A DNA stretch of 64,000 nucleotides, from NCBI GenBank assembly GCA_947090755.1, contig CAMUPF010000005.1, positions 1 to 64,000 of the forward strand, in the 5' to 3' direction. A program made the position numbers and the translations under genes. The DNA comes from an uncultured Candidatus Melainabacteria bacterium (GTDB taxonomy: Bacteria; Cyanobacteriota; Vampirovibrionia; Gastranaerophilales; Gastranaerophilaceae). Shown piece after piece: positions 17,016 through 25,512 of this stretch. Each line of letters opens with the position of its first letter. Position 1 is the stretch's first letter. Below the pieces are notes generated by a model. That model searched no databases and had not been told where the DNA came from. It saw nothing but the letters and a program-made list of their open reading frames with translations.

Positions 17016-17110
17016 ACATTAACAAATGTAAATTTTTTGCGAAAACCGGCAAATAATTTTATGTTTGAATTTAGATATAGTGTGTAGTTTCGATAAATTG
17101 GAGAAATCGT

Positions 17111-17773
17111 ATGCAAATAGATAATAATAATCGTGCCGGAATTATAACTGCAGCCACTGTCGTTGGAGCAGGTGCCGGTGTTACCGCCGGACACTATATG
17201 CCGTTTGTAAACGCAAAAGGTGTGTCAACATCTGATAAATTTGTAAAAGAAGTTGCAAAAGAAATGAGCAATAATAAGGTTATGAATCTTGTGAACGCTG
17301 CCGGTGCTAAAGATTATCTTGATACGGTTTTTGTTGATAAAAAAGGTTACAACGCTACAGGCGCGCAAATTGATAAATTCTTTAATCGTTTTGGCGACTT
17401 CTTAGAAATTAAACGTGAACAATTTGTTGATGAAAAAGGCAAACCGCTCGGACAAAAAGCGTTAGGAGCTAAATTAAATGAAGTTGTTGAAGCAAAAATC
17501 GCTCAAAATGGTGAGATTAAATTCTCAGATGATTACAAAAAAATAGATCTTACCTTCAACACAACAGATGATGAGGCAAAAGCATTAATTAAAAACGGGT
17601 TTGATAAAAAGAAAAAGCTTGTTAAAGACACCATTTCTACAGAAGGGCATGAAGCATTAAAACGTGCTATGAAAACTGTAAAACATGAACGTATGATTAA
17701 AGGTGGAATAATAATAATGGCCGGAGTTACCGCTCTGGCAGCCGCTGTGGTTGCAACCTGTCAGCGTGATTAA
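17111..17773 (+). CDS. Unrecognised protein with terminal hydrophobic segments
   Basis: Unrecognised 220-aa protein. A Gly/Ala-rich hydrophobic segment near the N-terminus (about 10-30) and another at the C-terminus (about 195-215, 'GGIIIMAGVTALAAAVVA') enclose a charged, lysine-rich middle of about 160 residues, with no recognised motif. It may be a membrane-tethered hairpin-like protein. It has its own short upstream gap of 95 bases with GGAG before the ATG. No clear terminator follows before the convergent GH57 gene. Confidence 0.6.
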   Translation: MQIDNNNRAGIITAATVVGAGAGVTAGHYMPFVNAKGVSTSDKFVKEVAKEMSNNKVMNLVNAAGAKDYLDTVFVDKKGYNATGAQIDKFFNRFGDFLEIKREQFVDEKGKPLGQKALGAKLNEVVEAKIAQNGEIKFSDDYKKIDLTFNTTDDEAKALIKNGFDKKKKLVKDTISTEGHEALKRAMKTVKHERMIKGGIIIMAGVTALAAAVVATCQRD

Positions 17774-17822
17774 GTAGCTGAGCTACATCCATAATTGAAC
17801 CCGGGCGAGTAGCCGCAGTCAT

Positions 17823-20021
17823 TTAAACTCTTTTAACCTTTAAGAGAACTTCATTAGGTGTTACTGAATCCAGTACACCTAATTTTGATTGTGCAATAAT
17901 AAATTCCATTTCTTCACCGTAACCTATTTCAAGGTTATCAAAAGGAATCGTAACATCAATAGTTTTTTCGTGATTTATCGCAAAATCTTTATTTGAAAGC
18001 AGTGCCCAGAGTCCGTTTTGAATCGCACCGGTCAGACGGGAGAATTTTAACACACCCTCGTCAACTGTAAATTGAAATTCATTATGGAACTTTTCTTTGC
18101 AAACGGGTAGAACACTTTCTGTTTTATTTATAAGACGAATATGCGATAAATAGCTTTTTTTATTTGAGTTTCGCATATAGATATATGTCTGGAAGGTTTG
18201 AAAATATTTCGCAGGGTTATTTGCCATATACTCATTCAGGTAGAATTTCAAATGAAAATTTTGCGAATCACAACCGTACGCGATTTTGTCATATAGTTTA
18301 TTCTCCTGTAATACCGGCCCGTCTGAAATCTCAAGGAATTTCATATCCACTGCAGCCGGTATCGGGTGTGCGGCGTCAAAATGTTCTTCAAGTGAATCGA
18401 TTAGAGGTACACTGAGTCGTTCTGGCACAGGCATATTCAAAAATTCATATACATTTTTGAGGTGCGTGCGGAAAAGATAGTCAAAGATATTATCGTGGCC
18501 CGAATCATTAGGTTCACCGAACCACCAGAACCAATCGCTGCCCTGACAAACATGAAGTTCTCTTCTGGCTTTTTCAATGTTTGGATGAGAAGGGTTGAGC
18601 AGGATAAAGTTCTCTAAATCATCTTTAACCTGTTTCAGGTAAGTCCACGCCAAATTTTTCAGCGGCTCGTCAATCCACAATTTGAAATCCTGATTTATCC
18701 AGGAGCCGGCTTTTATACTGTTGATATCTTTAGTGTGGATGTCTTTTTCTATATAATCGCTGATAAGAACCGTTTCAAGCGTAGGGTCATTATTAATCAG
18801 GCCGTAAAGTGTATTCAAAAATACAGCCCCGTCTTTCGCATAATTTTCCCAGCAGTTTTCACCATCCATTGCGATTGTAAGCAGATGGGTTTCATCAGGA
18901 GAGTTTTGAATCTTATTTTGAATGGTTTTTATCCTGTCATAAAGGTCATTTGCAGCCCGTTCCGAATCGTGATTGGGGTATTCAAAACTAATCAGGTTAG
19001 GGAAGACCGCTTCGCGAAAGATTACTTTAAGATTAGATTTTCCGCTCTTGTAGTTATAAACCTTTAACAGCGGGTAAGGGTTTTCAAGGTTGCCGTTGAA
19101 ATCACGCACAAAGTCAAATTTTATTGAATTTGACAAAACTCCCTCGTCAGAAATTGTCCATTTTAGTCCTAAATCGGCCATTAATTTAAGTGTTTTTGCG
19201 CTGATACAATGTTCTGAAGGCCATATTCCTGAAGGTCTGACTCCAAAAGTCCTCTCCATTATGTCAATGGCTTCCTTGATTTGTAATTCTGCGTCCTTTT
19301 TCATTCCGAGCGTCAGCGGCAAATCGCCCGCTGCGTTTGTTGAAGTATCCGCAATATCGACAAGTATAGGTAAAATCGGATGGTAATGCGGACTTGTCGT
19401 AAGTTCAATCCTGCCGGATTTAAGATATTTTTTGAATGTTGGAATGATTTTTCTGATTATATCGCGTTGGATTTCGATAATTTGTTTTCTGTCTTCAAGG
19501 GTGTAACCTGAACCTTTTTTGTACAGAGCTTTTAATTCCGGGTAATCTTTAATATGCGAAGAGTCAATCCACGCGAGGTTAAACAGTGCCATCAGGTCTG
19601 AATATTCCTGCGGTGTAAAGTCGTTTATGTCTTTTGTGAATTGGTATTTGTGTATCAACCGGTCGTATTCTTTGAGCGGTAAAATCATAAACTGGTAATT
19701 TGCGTCAAAGAAATTGTTAATGATAAAGTTTTTGTCGTCGTCGGTCAATTCTTCAACAGGTTTAACGGTTATTCTTGAATGCAAATCGTGAAACCCTTGT
19801 TCGCCGTAGCGGATAAATGAATCCACAAGAATCGGCACTATGTTGAAGTTAAGTTTGATATTTTTGTGATTTTTTATAATCGTCAGCATATCAAGGTAGT
19901 CTTTTACTGCGTGAAGTCTTGTCCACGGCATAATATAATCACTTTCAGCCGTAAGCTGATATACCGGCTGGTGCATATGCCAGTAGAACGCAATTGATAA
20001 CTTTTTCGAATTTCCTACCAT
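17823..20021 (-). CDS. Glycoside hydrolase family 57 enzyme (alpha-amylase/pullulanase or glucanotransferase type)
   Basis: Acts on alpha-glucans such as glycogen. GH57 conserved regions in order: the start motif HMHQPVYQ (HQP); 'SGRIELTTSPHYHPILPIL' (region 2); 'GVRPSGIWPSEHCIS', where the Glu is the expected nucleophile (region 3); and 'IAMDGENCWENY', with the acid/base Asp (region 4). 732 aa, with an additional C-terminal beta-rich domain of about 200 residues, as in the longer amylopullulanase-like members. No signal peptide, so it is probably cytoplasmic. Single gene, convergent with the preceding plus-strand gene. Hydrolase versus transferase activity cannot be separated from sequence here. 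Confidence 0.88.
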   Translation of the reverse strand: MVGNSKKLSIAFYWHMHQPVYQLTAESDYIMPWTRLHAVKDYLDMLTIIKNHKNIKLNFNIVPILVDSFIRYGEQGFHDLHSRITVKPVEELTDDDKNFIINNFFDANYQFMILPLKEYDRLIHKYQFTKDINDFTPQEYSDLMALFNLAWIDSSHIKDYPELKALYKKGSGYTLEDRKQIIEIQRDIIRKIIPTFKKYLKSGRIELTTSPHYHPILPILVDIADTSTNAAGDLPLTLGMKKDAELQIKEAIDIMERTFGVRPSGIWPSEHCISAKTLKLMADLGLKWTISDEGVLSNSIKFDFVRDFNGNLENPYPLLKVYNYKSGKSNLKVIFREAVFPNLISFEYPNHDSERAANDLYDRIKTIQNKIQNSPDETHLLTIAMDGENCWENYAKDGAVFLNTLYGLINNDPTLETVLISDYIEKDIHTKDINSIKAGSWINQDFKLWIDEPLKNLAWTYLKQVKDDLENFILLNPSHPNIEKARRELHVCQGSDWFWWFGEPNDSGHDNIFDYLFRTHLKNVYEFLNMPVPERLSVPLIDSLEEHFDAAHPIPAAVDMKFLEISDGPVLQENKLYDKIAYGCDSQNFHLKFYLNEYMANNPAKYFQTFQTYIYMRNSNKKSYLSHIRLINKTESVLPVCKEKFHNEFQFTVDEGVLKFSRLTGAIQNGLWALLSNKDFAINHEKTIDVTIPFDNLEIGYGEEMEFIIAQSKLGVLDSVTPNEVLLKVKRV

Positions 20022-20089
20022 TCAATTAACCCAAACATATTTCAAGTTTATAATAGCATTAAAAAAGTATTTTAGCAACAGTAAAAGGG

Positions 20090-20117
20090 GAGGCGCCAGC
20101 CGAACGGCTGGCGCCTC
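20090..20117 (-). terminator. Terminator-like hairpin after the 198-aa gene
   Basis: A 12-bp GC-rich stem, GAGGCGCCAGCC with its complement, and a 4-base loop. On the minus strand it is followed by CCCTTTTAC, a short U run. It lies just after the stop of the minus-strand gene at 20123. Confidence 0.6.
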
Positions 20118-20122
20118 TGAAT

Positions 20123-20719
20123 TTAGGATAAGTCAGGCGGCTCCTGCATGAAAGGATTATTAACCGGTGGTGGTTGCGGACCTGCTTTTTTAAGTTCTTC
20201 AAGCTTTTGCATTTGTTCTATTGCTTCTGATTCGTCAAAAAGGTTTTCGTAATCAGTTTTGGTTTCTATTTGGCCGTCTGACCTGTATCGGACTTCTTTG
20301 AACTGCCGTCCGCTTTCCGGAGTGTAATACTTGCACACAATCGGCGTGTCGCTGTCGTATTCAGGCTTGTTAAAGATAACTTTTTTTGTTACCTCCTTGT
20401 ATGAATTTATCTCAGAAATCTCATAACCGGTATCGGTTTGCCGGTACTTAAAATGTTTATCCGGCACCTGTCCCTGTTTTATGAGTAAATTTATATATTC
20501 TTTAGGAGTCATGTCGGGTCGCAGAACATTTGCAGCGTGAATTTTTGCCATTGCGTTTGACCGCGTGCAAGCCGCATAAGGCTTGCTGGCAAAATCATTC
20601 GCCGCAACATAACCTTCCAAATCGCCGCGTTTAAACGGCATACCTGTCCCTATATTTTCGCGCTCACCCCGCCTTGAAGTACGCACGTTGGGGTACGCGT
20701 ATGGATACACATTGTACAT
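20123..20719 (-). CDS. Unrecognised 198-aa cytoplasmic protein
   Basis: Unrecognised. The sequence opens MYNVYPYAYPNVRTSRRGERENIGTG, rich in Tyr, Pro and Arg, followed by a soluble region with 'DMTPKEYINLLIKQGQVPDKHFKY' and repeated basic/aromatic strands. It ends in a proline-rich tail, 'AGPQPPPVNNPFMQEPPDLS'. No signal peptide or membrane helix. The ATG at 20719 is preferred; an upstream in-frame start at 20755 adds a short hydrophobic stretch without clear support. It stands alone between GH57 and prs. Confidence 0.55.
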   Translation of the reverse strand: MYNVYPYAYPNVRTSRRGERENIGTGMPFKRGDLEGYVAANDFASKPYAACTRSNAMAKIHAANVLRPDMTPKEYINLLIKQGQVPDKHFKYRQTDTGYEISEINSYKEVTKKVIFNKPEYDSDTPIVCKYYTPESGRQFKEVRYRSDGQIETKTDYENLFDESEAIEQMQKLEELKKAGPQPPPVNNPFMQEPPDLS

Positions 20720-20958
20720 AAATATAACTAACCTATTTTTACAGTAATGCGGCACGACGCAGAACTGCTTTACCTAACCTTATTTATATAAAGGTTTTGT
20801 TTCGTCAAATATTGCCTTTTTGTTACGGATTTTTAACATTCACGCAAAATTTTTTATTGAGGATTTTTATCTCTATACAAAACTTAAAATATGCTTGTAG
20901 ATATATCAAATCAGTTTTATAATTGTAATGCTAAAAATTATGAAAGGGTTATAAAAGA

Positions 20959-21969
20959 ATGGTTTTACAAGAAACATTAAAACAATTGGAACGCTCAATT
21001 AATCCGACACACGATATCAAACTTTTTGCGGGACGTTCTAATACCAAGCTTGCACAGGAAATAGCCGATTATCTGGGCACTACTATCGGGCCTATGCTTG
21101 TCAAAAATTTTGCTGACGGCGAAATTTATGTTCAGGTAAAAGAAAGTGTACGTGGTGATGATGTTTTTATTATTCAGCCGCTTTGTAATCCTGTTAACGA
21201 AAATTTGATGGAATTGCTGATTATTATTGATGCGTTTAAACGGGCTAGTGCAAAAACAATCACTGCGGTTATTCCTTATTACGGCTATGCAAGACAGGAT
21301 AGAAAAACTTCCGGCCGTGAAGCTATTACAGCCAAACTCGTTGCAGATTTGTTGACAACAGCGGGTGCGGACAGAGTCCTTGCAATGGACTTGCACACCG
21401 GCCAAATCCAAGGTTTCTTTAATATTCTTGTTGACCACATTTATGCAACGCCGATTCTGGTAAATTATATTAAAAGTTTGAATATTAACCCTGATGATAT
21501 GGTTGCGGTAAGTCCGGATACCGGCGGTGTTCAACGTACAAGACACTTTGCAAAAGATATCGGATGTTCACTTGCGATTATTGATAAACGCCGCGACAAA
21601 CACAACGAAGCGATTGCAAATTACGTAATCGGTGACGTTAAAGGCAAAGTTTGTGTGATGTATGACGATATGATTGATACAGCGGGTACAATCTGTGAAG
21701 CCTCAAAACTTCTTATGAAAGAAGGTGCAAAAGAGGTATATGTTTGCGCTGTGCACCCTGTGTTCTCAGGCCCTGCGCTTGAAAGAATTGCGAATGCACC
21801 GATTAAACAGTGCGTTGTGACAAATACTATTCCGCTTGACTTGTCCAAAATGCCGGAAAACGTAAAACAACTATCAGTCGCGCCGCTTTTAGGACAGGCG
21901 ATATCAAGAATCCACGATGATGAATCAGTAAGTTCATTGTTTGGTTTTGAAAAAGAAATGACAGTTTAA
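20959..21969 (+). CDS. prs: Ribose-phosphate pyrophosphokinase
   Basis: Makes PRPP, the ribose donor for pyrimidines (PyrE in this window), purines, NAD, His and Trp. Signatures: 'LFAGRSNTKLAQEIADYLG', 'FADGEIYVQVKESVRG', 'YYGYARQDRKTSGREAI', the PRPP/metal loop 'AMDLHTGQIQGFF' and the ribose-5-phosphate loop 'VCVMYDDMIDTAGTI'. 336 aa, slightly longer than average owing to an N-terminal extension of about 12 residues. Transcribed alone and followed by a strong terminator whose stem also contains the -35 of pilin copy C. Confidence 0.97.
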   Translation: MVLQETLKQLERSINPTHDIKLFAGRSNTKLAQEIADYLGTTIGPMLVKNFADGEIYVQVKESVRGDDVFIIQPLCNPVNENLMELLIIIDAFKRASAKTITAVIPYYGYARQDRKTSGREAITAKLVADLLTTAGADRVLAMDLHTGQIQGFFNILVDHIYATPILVNYIKSLNINPDDMVAVSPDTGGVQRTRHFAKDIGCSLAIIDKRRDKHNEAIANYVIGDVKGKVCVMYDDMIDTAGTICEASKLLMKEGAKEVYVCAVHPVFSGPALERIANAPIKQCVVTNTIPLDLSKMPENVKQLSVAPLLGQAISRIHDDESVSSLFGFEKEMTV

Positions 21970-21970
21970 A

Positions 21971-21999
21971 AATCAAGGGGTTTAGCCCCTTGATTTTTT
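21971..21999 (+). terminator. Terminator of prs
   Basis: A 10-bp stem, AATCAAGGGG paired with CCCCTTGATT, loop TTTAG, then T6. The distal stem arm contains TTGATT, the -35 hexamer of the following pilin promoter. Confidence 0.9.
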
Positions 22000-22018
22000 A
22001 TAAAACATGCTGCATAAT
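21990..22018 (+). promoter_or_regulatory. Promoter of pilin copy C, overlapping the prs terminator
   Basis: TTGATT, 17 bases, CATAAT. The end of the spacer and the -10 form AAACATGCTGCATAAT, identical in copy E and one base different in copy F. ATGC-T-GCAT is a small dyad across the -10 that could be an operator. The leader AAGAAAGGA precedes the ATG at 22042. Confidence 0.75.
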
Positions 22019-22068
22019 AAATAAAAAGAAAGGATCACGAAATGAAAAAGAATGTATTAAGTTTATGC

Positions 22069-22081
22069 GGGGGGGGGGGGG
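22069..22081 (+). repeat. Poly-G (13) tract in the start region of pilin copy C
   Basis: Thirteen G follow ATG-AAA-AAG... (MKKNVLSLC) that starts at 22042. Pilin frame needs 12 or 15. At 13 the reading goes GAG TTT TCT TAA, stopping four codons after the tract. Confidence 0.9.
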
Positions 22082-22114
22082 AGTTTTCTTAACCGCCCAT
22101 CAATAGCTTTTACC

Positions 22115-23065
22115 ATGGCGGAGATATTACTATCGCTCACAATCATCGGCGTGGTTGCGGCGATTACATTACCGAGTTTGACCGGCAATATTAACGAACG
22201 CACATGGAATACGCAGAGAAAAGCTTTATACGCCCGTATGTCACAGGCAATCGCTTTAATGCCGGCGTTGAACGGTTACGGAACATTGACCGAAGGCAAC
22301 GAGTCAACCTCTGCAGTAGACACGGCGGCTGAAACCTTCGTCACCGAAGGCCTAAGTGAAGTCCTTAAAATTAATAATATCTGTGACAGCGAACACCTTG
22401 CTGACTGCGGGATTCCGTCAACAATAAATACTTTGAATGCCTCAATAATAAGTATGCCTACAACTATGGAAGAGTTGAATCCGGAAATGGTTTCTGTGTT
22501 TGACGCTGATTATGGCGGTACTTCTTTGAACCTGATTAATACGAAAGCCACAGCATTTGAAACTCAAAATGGTGAAAGTTTGATCGTCTATTATAATCCG
22601 TCCTGCGTTGCAAATATGGGAGAAACTTCCCGCCATTTTGTACAACCTAAAATTTGTGCAAATATGATATACGATTTAAATGGTGCGAAAGGCCCGAATA
22701 CTGTTGGAAAAGATATTGGTTTCCTTTCGGTTTTGTATCCGTCTGATAGTTCAGTGGTTGCACCGGTTCCTTATAATCGTCTAATTAACGGATTTACGTC
22801 GGCGGAGGCTTCAAGGGCTTGTACGCAAAATGTTGGGGAAGAGTATAGATTGCCAACAAAAGATGAGTCCGTTTCCTTGTTTATTAACCGCCGGCTTCTT
22901 GGGTATGCCGCCAGTACTGGTGCTGAAGGCCATTGGTTTACCTCAAGCAAGTATTCAAATACAAGCGGTGCTGTTCGAAATTGGGTAATGGTTCAAGGCG
23001 TAGGGCAACTTAGAGTCGCAGATTCTGACAGCCAGTGGCATTCATTATGTGTAAAACGTTATTAA
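22115..23065 (+). CDS. Type IV pilin-like protein, copy C (out of frame with its start)
   Basis: Pilin body read from an in-frame ATG inside the helix signal. With the leader in register the product would start at 22042: MKKNVLSLC, a Gly run, SFLNRPSIA|FTMAEILL, with cleavage before Phe. The first 100 residues equal copy A except K82E and E96A, yet over half the codons differ silently. It has the conserved cysteines and the loop YDLNGAKGPNTVGKDIGF. The C-terminal domain 'EYRLPTKDESVSLF ... HWFTSSKYS' is among the most divergent, and the protein ends KRY instead of KR. 13 G places it off. It is a single-gene unit with its own promoter and terminator. Confidence 0.85.
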   Translation: MAEILLSLTIIGVVAAITLPSLTGNINERTWNTQRKALYARMSQAIALMPALNGYGTLTEGNESTSAVDTAAETFVTEGLSEVLKINNICDSEHLADCGIPSTINTLNASIISMPTTMEELNPEMVSVFDADYGGTSLNLINTKATAFETQNGESLIVYYNPSCVANMGETSRHFVQPKICANMIYDLNGAKGPNTVGKDIGFLSVLYPSDSSVVAPVPYNRLINGFTSAEASRACTQNVGEEYRLPTKDESVSLFINRRLLGYAASTGAEGHWFTSSKYSNTSGAVRNWVMVQGVGQLRVADSDSQWHSLCVKRY

Positions 23066-23093
23066 AAAGGCGGCCGCGTAACGGCCGCCTTTT
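23066..23093 (+). terminator. Terminator of pilin copy C
   Basis: An 11-bp stem, AAAGGCGGCCG with its complement, and loop CGTAA, followed by TTTTAAT. It starts directly at the stop codon. Confidence 0.85.
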
Positions 23094-23102
23094 AATAGGG
23101 GC

Positions 23103-23131
23103 TTGCAAATATTTACAATTCATGTTATAAT
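23103..23131 (+). promoter_or_regulatory. Promoter of the zinc-ribbon/RGG gene
   Basis: TTGCAA, 17 bases, TATAAT, about 110 bases before the ATG. The remaining leader is AT-rich and contains AACATTTACGAGGAGAA with no open reading frame of note. Confidence 0.6.
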
Positions 23132-23242
23132 TCCAGTAGCGAAGTGAAATTTTTTGTATTTTTAACATTTACGAGGAGAATATTGAATTTTTTCAATTCA
23201 TTTGTATGTATTTTTTAAAGAAGTATTAAGAGGCTATTTGTT

Positions 23243-24298
23243 ATGTATGTAAACAAATGTATTAAGTGTGGTCGTGAGTTTGAGACCAAAAACCCTAAGA
23301 GAGTAATTTGTCCTGAATGTTTATACCCTGATAAAAGTATGATGTTGAATAGTAATTCACAATCTTCAGCACCTCAACCGCAGCAATCTTATTCAGCAGT
23401 CGGACATGATAGTAAGCCTCAAGAAGAAGTTCCAAGATTCTATAGCGCAGGCGGAAACGATGAACAACCGCAAAGATATTCAAGACCGCAGCGCCCGTCT
23501 TATGATAACCGCGATAGGAACAATAATTACAACCGCGGCGGTTATAGCAACAATCGTCCACAGGGAAATAACAGATATCAAAATAATAATAATCGTGGCG
23601 GATACGGTCAACGCCCGCAAAATAACAACCGTTATCAAAACAACAATAACCGCGGCGGTTATAACAACAATCGTCCGCAGGGCGGCGGCAACCGCTTCCA
23701 GAATAACAGACGCCCTATGCAAAATCGCAACAGAGCGCCTAAACAATTACTCGTAAGTAAAGAACAACTGGCTCAAATTGAATTGTTATACAAAATGATG
23801 ATGCCGCTTCCAAACCCTGATGCACATGAAGTTATTGCAGAAAAAATCGGGTTGGAACCAAGAAAAGTATTTTTCGGTATAAATTTAATCAGACAAAAAA
23901 TGATGTTACCGAAACTTCCGTTCCCGAAACGTAAACTCGCGATTTCTCCGGATCAGTTGTTCGCAATCAAAAACCTTTACGGTTTATTGCTTCCGTTGCC
24001 TCCAATCGGCTGCCACAAAATCATTGCAGCGCAGTTGAAAATGGATGAATGGCGTGTTCACGTTGGTATCGGTCTGATTCGTGCACAAATGGGACTTCCT
24101 CGTTGGAACGAAGAACGTACTGATATTCCTGAAGTTTTACTTGAAAAAACAAGACTTTCTAACGAAGCTAAGGCGAAAAAAGAAGCGGAAAAACAGGCTG
24201 CTTCCGGTGTAAAAGCAGAAGAGGCCGTGACTGAACCTGTTGTTGAAGAAGTTAAAGAGAAACCAAAAAGAGGCAGAAAACCGAAAGTCAATGAGTAA
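23243..24298 (+). CDS. Zinc-ribbon protein with Asn/RGG low-complexity region and duplicated helical module
   Basis: Unrecognised as a whole, but clearly modular (351 aa). The N-terminal zinc ribbon has C6-x2-C9 and C23-x2-C26. A disordered Asn/Arg/Gly/Tyr/Gln-rich stretch (about 78-166) has tandem units of the NNRYQNNNNRGGY type, like RNA-binding RGG regions. Two homologous helical modules of about 57 residues follow (169-225 and 232-287), each with 'LYxxxxPLPxxxxHxxIAxxLxxxxxxVxxGIxLIRxxMxLP'. It ends in a charged tail with a basic GRKPK. It overlaps rimM by 8 bases and leads an operon with tRNA/rRNA maturation genes, which points to an RNA-related role. Confidence 0.75.
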   Translation: MYVNKCIKCGREFETKNPKRVICPECLYPDKSMMLNSNSQSSAPQPQQSYSAVGHDSKPQEEVPRFYSAGGNDEQPQRYSRPQRPSYDNRDRNNNYNRGGYSNNRPQGNNRYQNNNNRGGYGQRPQNNNRYQNNNNRGGYNNNRPQGGGNRFQNNRRPMQNRNRAPKQLLVSKEQLAQIELLYKMMMPLPNPDAHEVIAEKIGLEPRKVFFGINLIRQKMMLPKLPFPKRKLAISPDQLFAIKNLYGLLLPLPPIGCHKIIAAQLKMDEWRVHVGIGLIRAQMGLPRWNEERTDIPEVLLEKTRLSNEAKAKKEAEKQAASGVKAEEAVTEPVVEEVKEKPKRGRKPKVNE

Positions 24299-24803
24299 GT
24301 TTATTTCAGTTGGAAAAATTCTTAATTTTCACGGGATTAAGGGAGAGGCCAAGATTGGTTTCTCTAAAAATCAAGAGGAATTTTTTCTTGGCTTGAAGTC
24401 TGTTTTTATTCGTAAAGACAACGAATATATTCCGTTTGAGATTGAATCCAGCCGTTTGAATAAAACTTTTGCACTGGTGAAATTCAAAGGCATTACTTCT
24501 ATTAACGAACTTTTAGAGTTTAAAGGCTGTTTGATTTTTGTAGAAGAAGAACTTATCCGCGAAACTCTTGATGAGGACGAGTTTTTGATTGATGAACTTG
24601 TAGGCCTCGGTGTTTTTGACGCGGAGGATAAAAGTTTGGGGTTTGTTGTCGGGGTTTCTAATAACGGCGCAACCGACTTGCTTTCAGTCAAAACAAAATC
24701 TGGCAAAATCTCATTGATTCCGTTTGTAAAAGCCATTGTTCCATCGGTGGATATCAAAGCTAAAAAGATTGTCGTCAATAATATTGAAGGGCTTTTGGAC
24801 TAA
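24291..24803 (+). CDS. rimM: Ribosome maturation factor RimM
   Basis: Helps assemble the 30S head around S19. The N-terminal RimM barrel starts 'FISVGKILNFHGIKGEAKIGF' and the C-terminal PRC-like half contains 'LIDELVGLGVFD' and 'LIPFVKAIVPSVDIKAKKIVV'. 170 aa, normal. The start chosen is the ATG at 24291, which overlaps the preceding stop by 8 bases; the open frame back to 24240 lies inside the upstream gene. The stop overlaps the trmD start by one base (TAATG), the classical rimM-trmD pair. Confidence 0.93.
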   Translation: MSKFISVGKILNFHGIKGEAKIGFSKNQEEFFLGLKSVFIRKDNEYIPFEIESSRLNKTFALVKFKGITSINELLEFKGCLIFVEEELIRETLDEDEFLIDELVGLGVFDAEDKSLGFVVGVSNNGATDLLSVKTKSGKISLIPFVKAIVPSVDIKAKKIVVNNIEGLLD

Positions 24804-25498
24804 TGCGTTTTGATGTATTGACTCTATTTCCGGAAATTATTGAGTCTTACTGCAATGTGAGCATCATGAAACGCGCGCGTGAAAGCGAAGTTTTTTCTGT
24901 GAACACTGTAAATCCGCGTGATTTTACCCTTGATAAACACAAAAAAGTCGACGATACGCCTTATGGGGGTGGCGCAGGAATGGTTTTAATGCCTCAGCCG
25001 TATGTTGATGCGTATGAAAGCGTTCAGCGTATAGAAAATTCAGTTACGGTAATGCTTACACCGCAGGGAAAACCGTTGACCGATAGTGTTGTGAATGAAC
25101 TTGCAAAGTTTGACCAGATTGTCATGCTTTGCGGACATTATGAAGGGTTTGACGAACGGATAAGAGATATTATTAAACCGGTTGAGATTTCTGTGGGGGA
25201 TTTTGTTCTGACCGGCGGTGAATTGCCTGCGTTATGTCTGATTGACGCCGTAAGCCGAAAGATTGAAGGAACTCTGGGCAAGATTGAATCAGCGGATTAT
25301 GATACATTTTCTAACGGACTGATTGAGTATCCGCATTATACGAAACCGCGTGTGTATCGCGGGTTAGAGGTTCCGGAAGTACTTTTGAACGGGAATCATA
25401 AACTTATTGATGAGTTTCGTTTGCAGGAAAGCTTAAGGCGTACGAAGTCAAAACGCCCTGATTTATACGAAAAATATATGAACAAAACGCCGGACTAG
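24803..25498 (+). CDS. trmD: tRNA (guanine-37-N1)-methyltransferase
   Basis: Methylates G37 of tRNAs reading CNN/CCN/CGN codons and prevents frameshifts. SPOUT-fold signatures: 'RFDVLTLFPEII', 'DDTPYGGGAGMVLMPQP', 'LCGHYEGFDERI', 'EISVGDFVLTGGELPA' (knot region) and 'EYPHYTKPRVYRGLEVPEVLLNGNH'. 231 aa, normal. It is the last gene of the operon; rplS, a common next gene, is absent and pilin copy D converges on it 15 bases away, with no clear terminator between. Confidence 0.96.
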   Translation: MRFDVLTLFPEIIESYCNVSIMKRARESEVFSVNTVNPRDFTLDKHKKVDDTPYGGGAGMVLMPQPYVDAYESVQRIENSVTVMLTPQGKPLTDSVVNELAKFDQIVMLCGHYEGFDERIRDIIKPVEISVGDFVLTGGELPALCLIDAVSRKIEGTLGKIESADYDTFSNGLIEYPHYTKPRVYRGLEVPEVLLNGNHKLIDEFRLQESLRRTKSKRPDLYEKYMNKTPD

Positions 25499-25512
25499 CC
25501 GACGCTTTTAAT

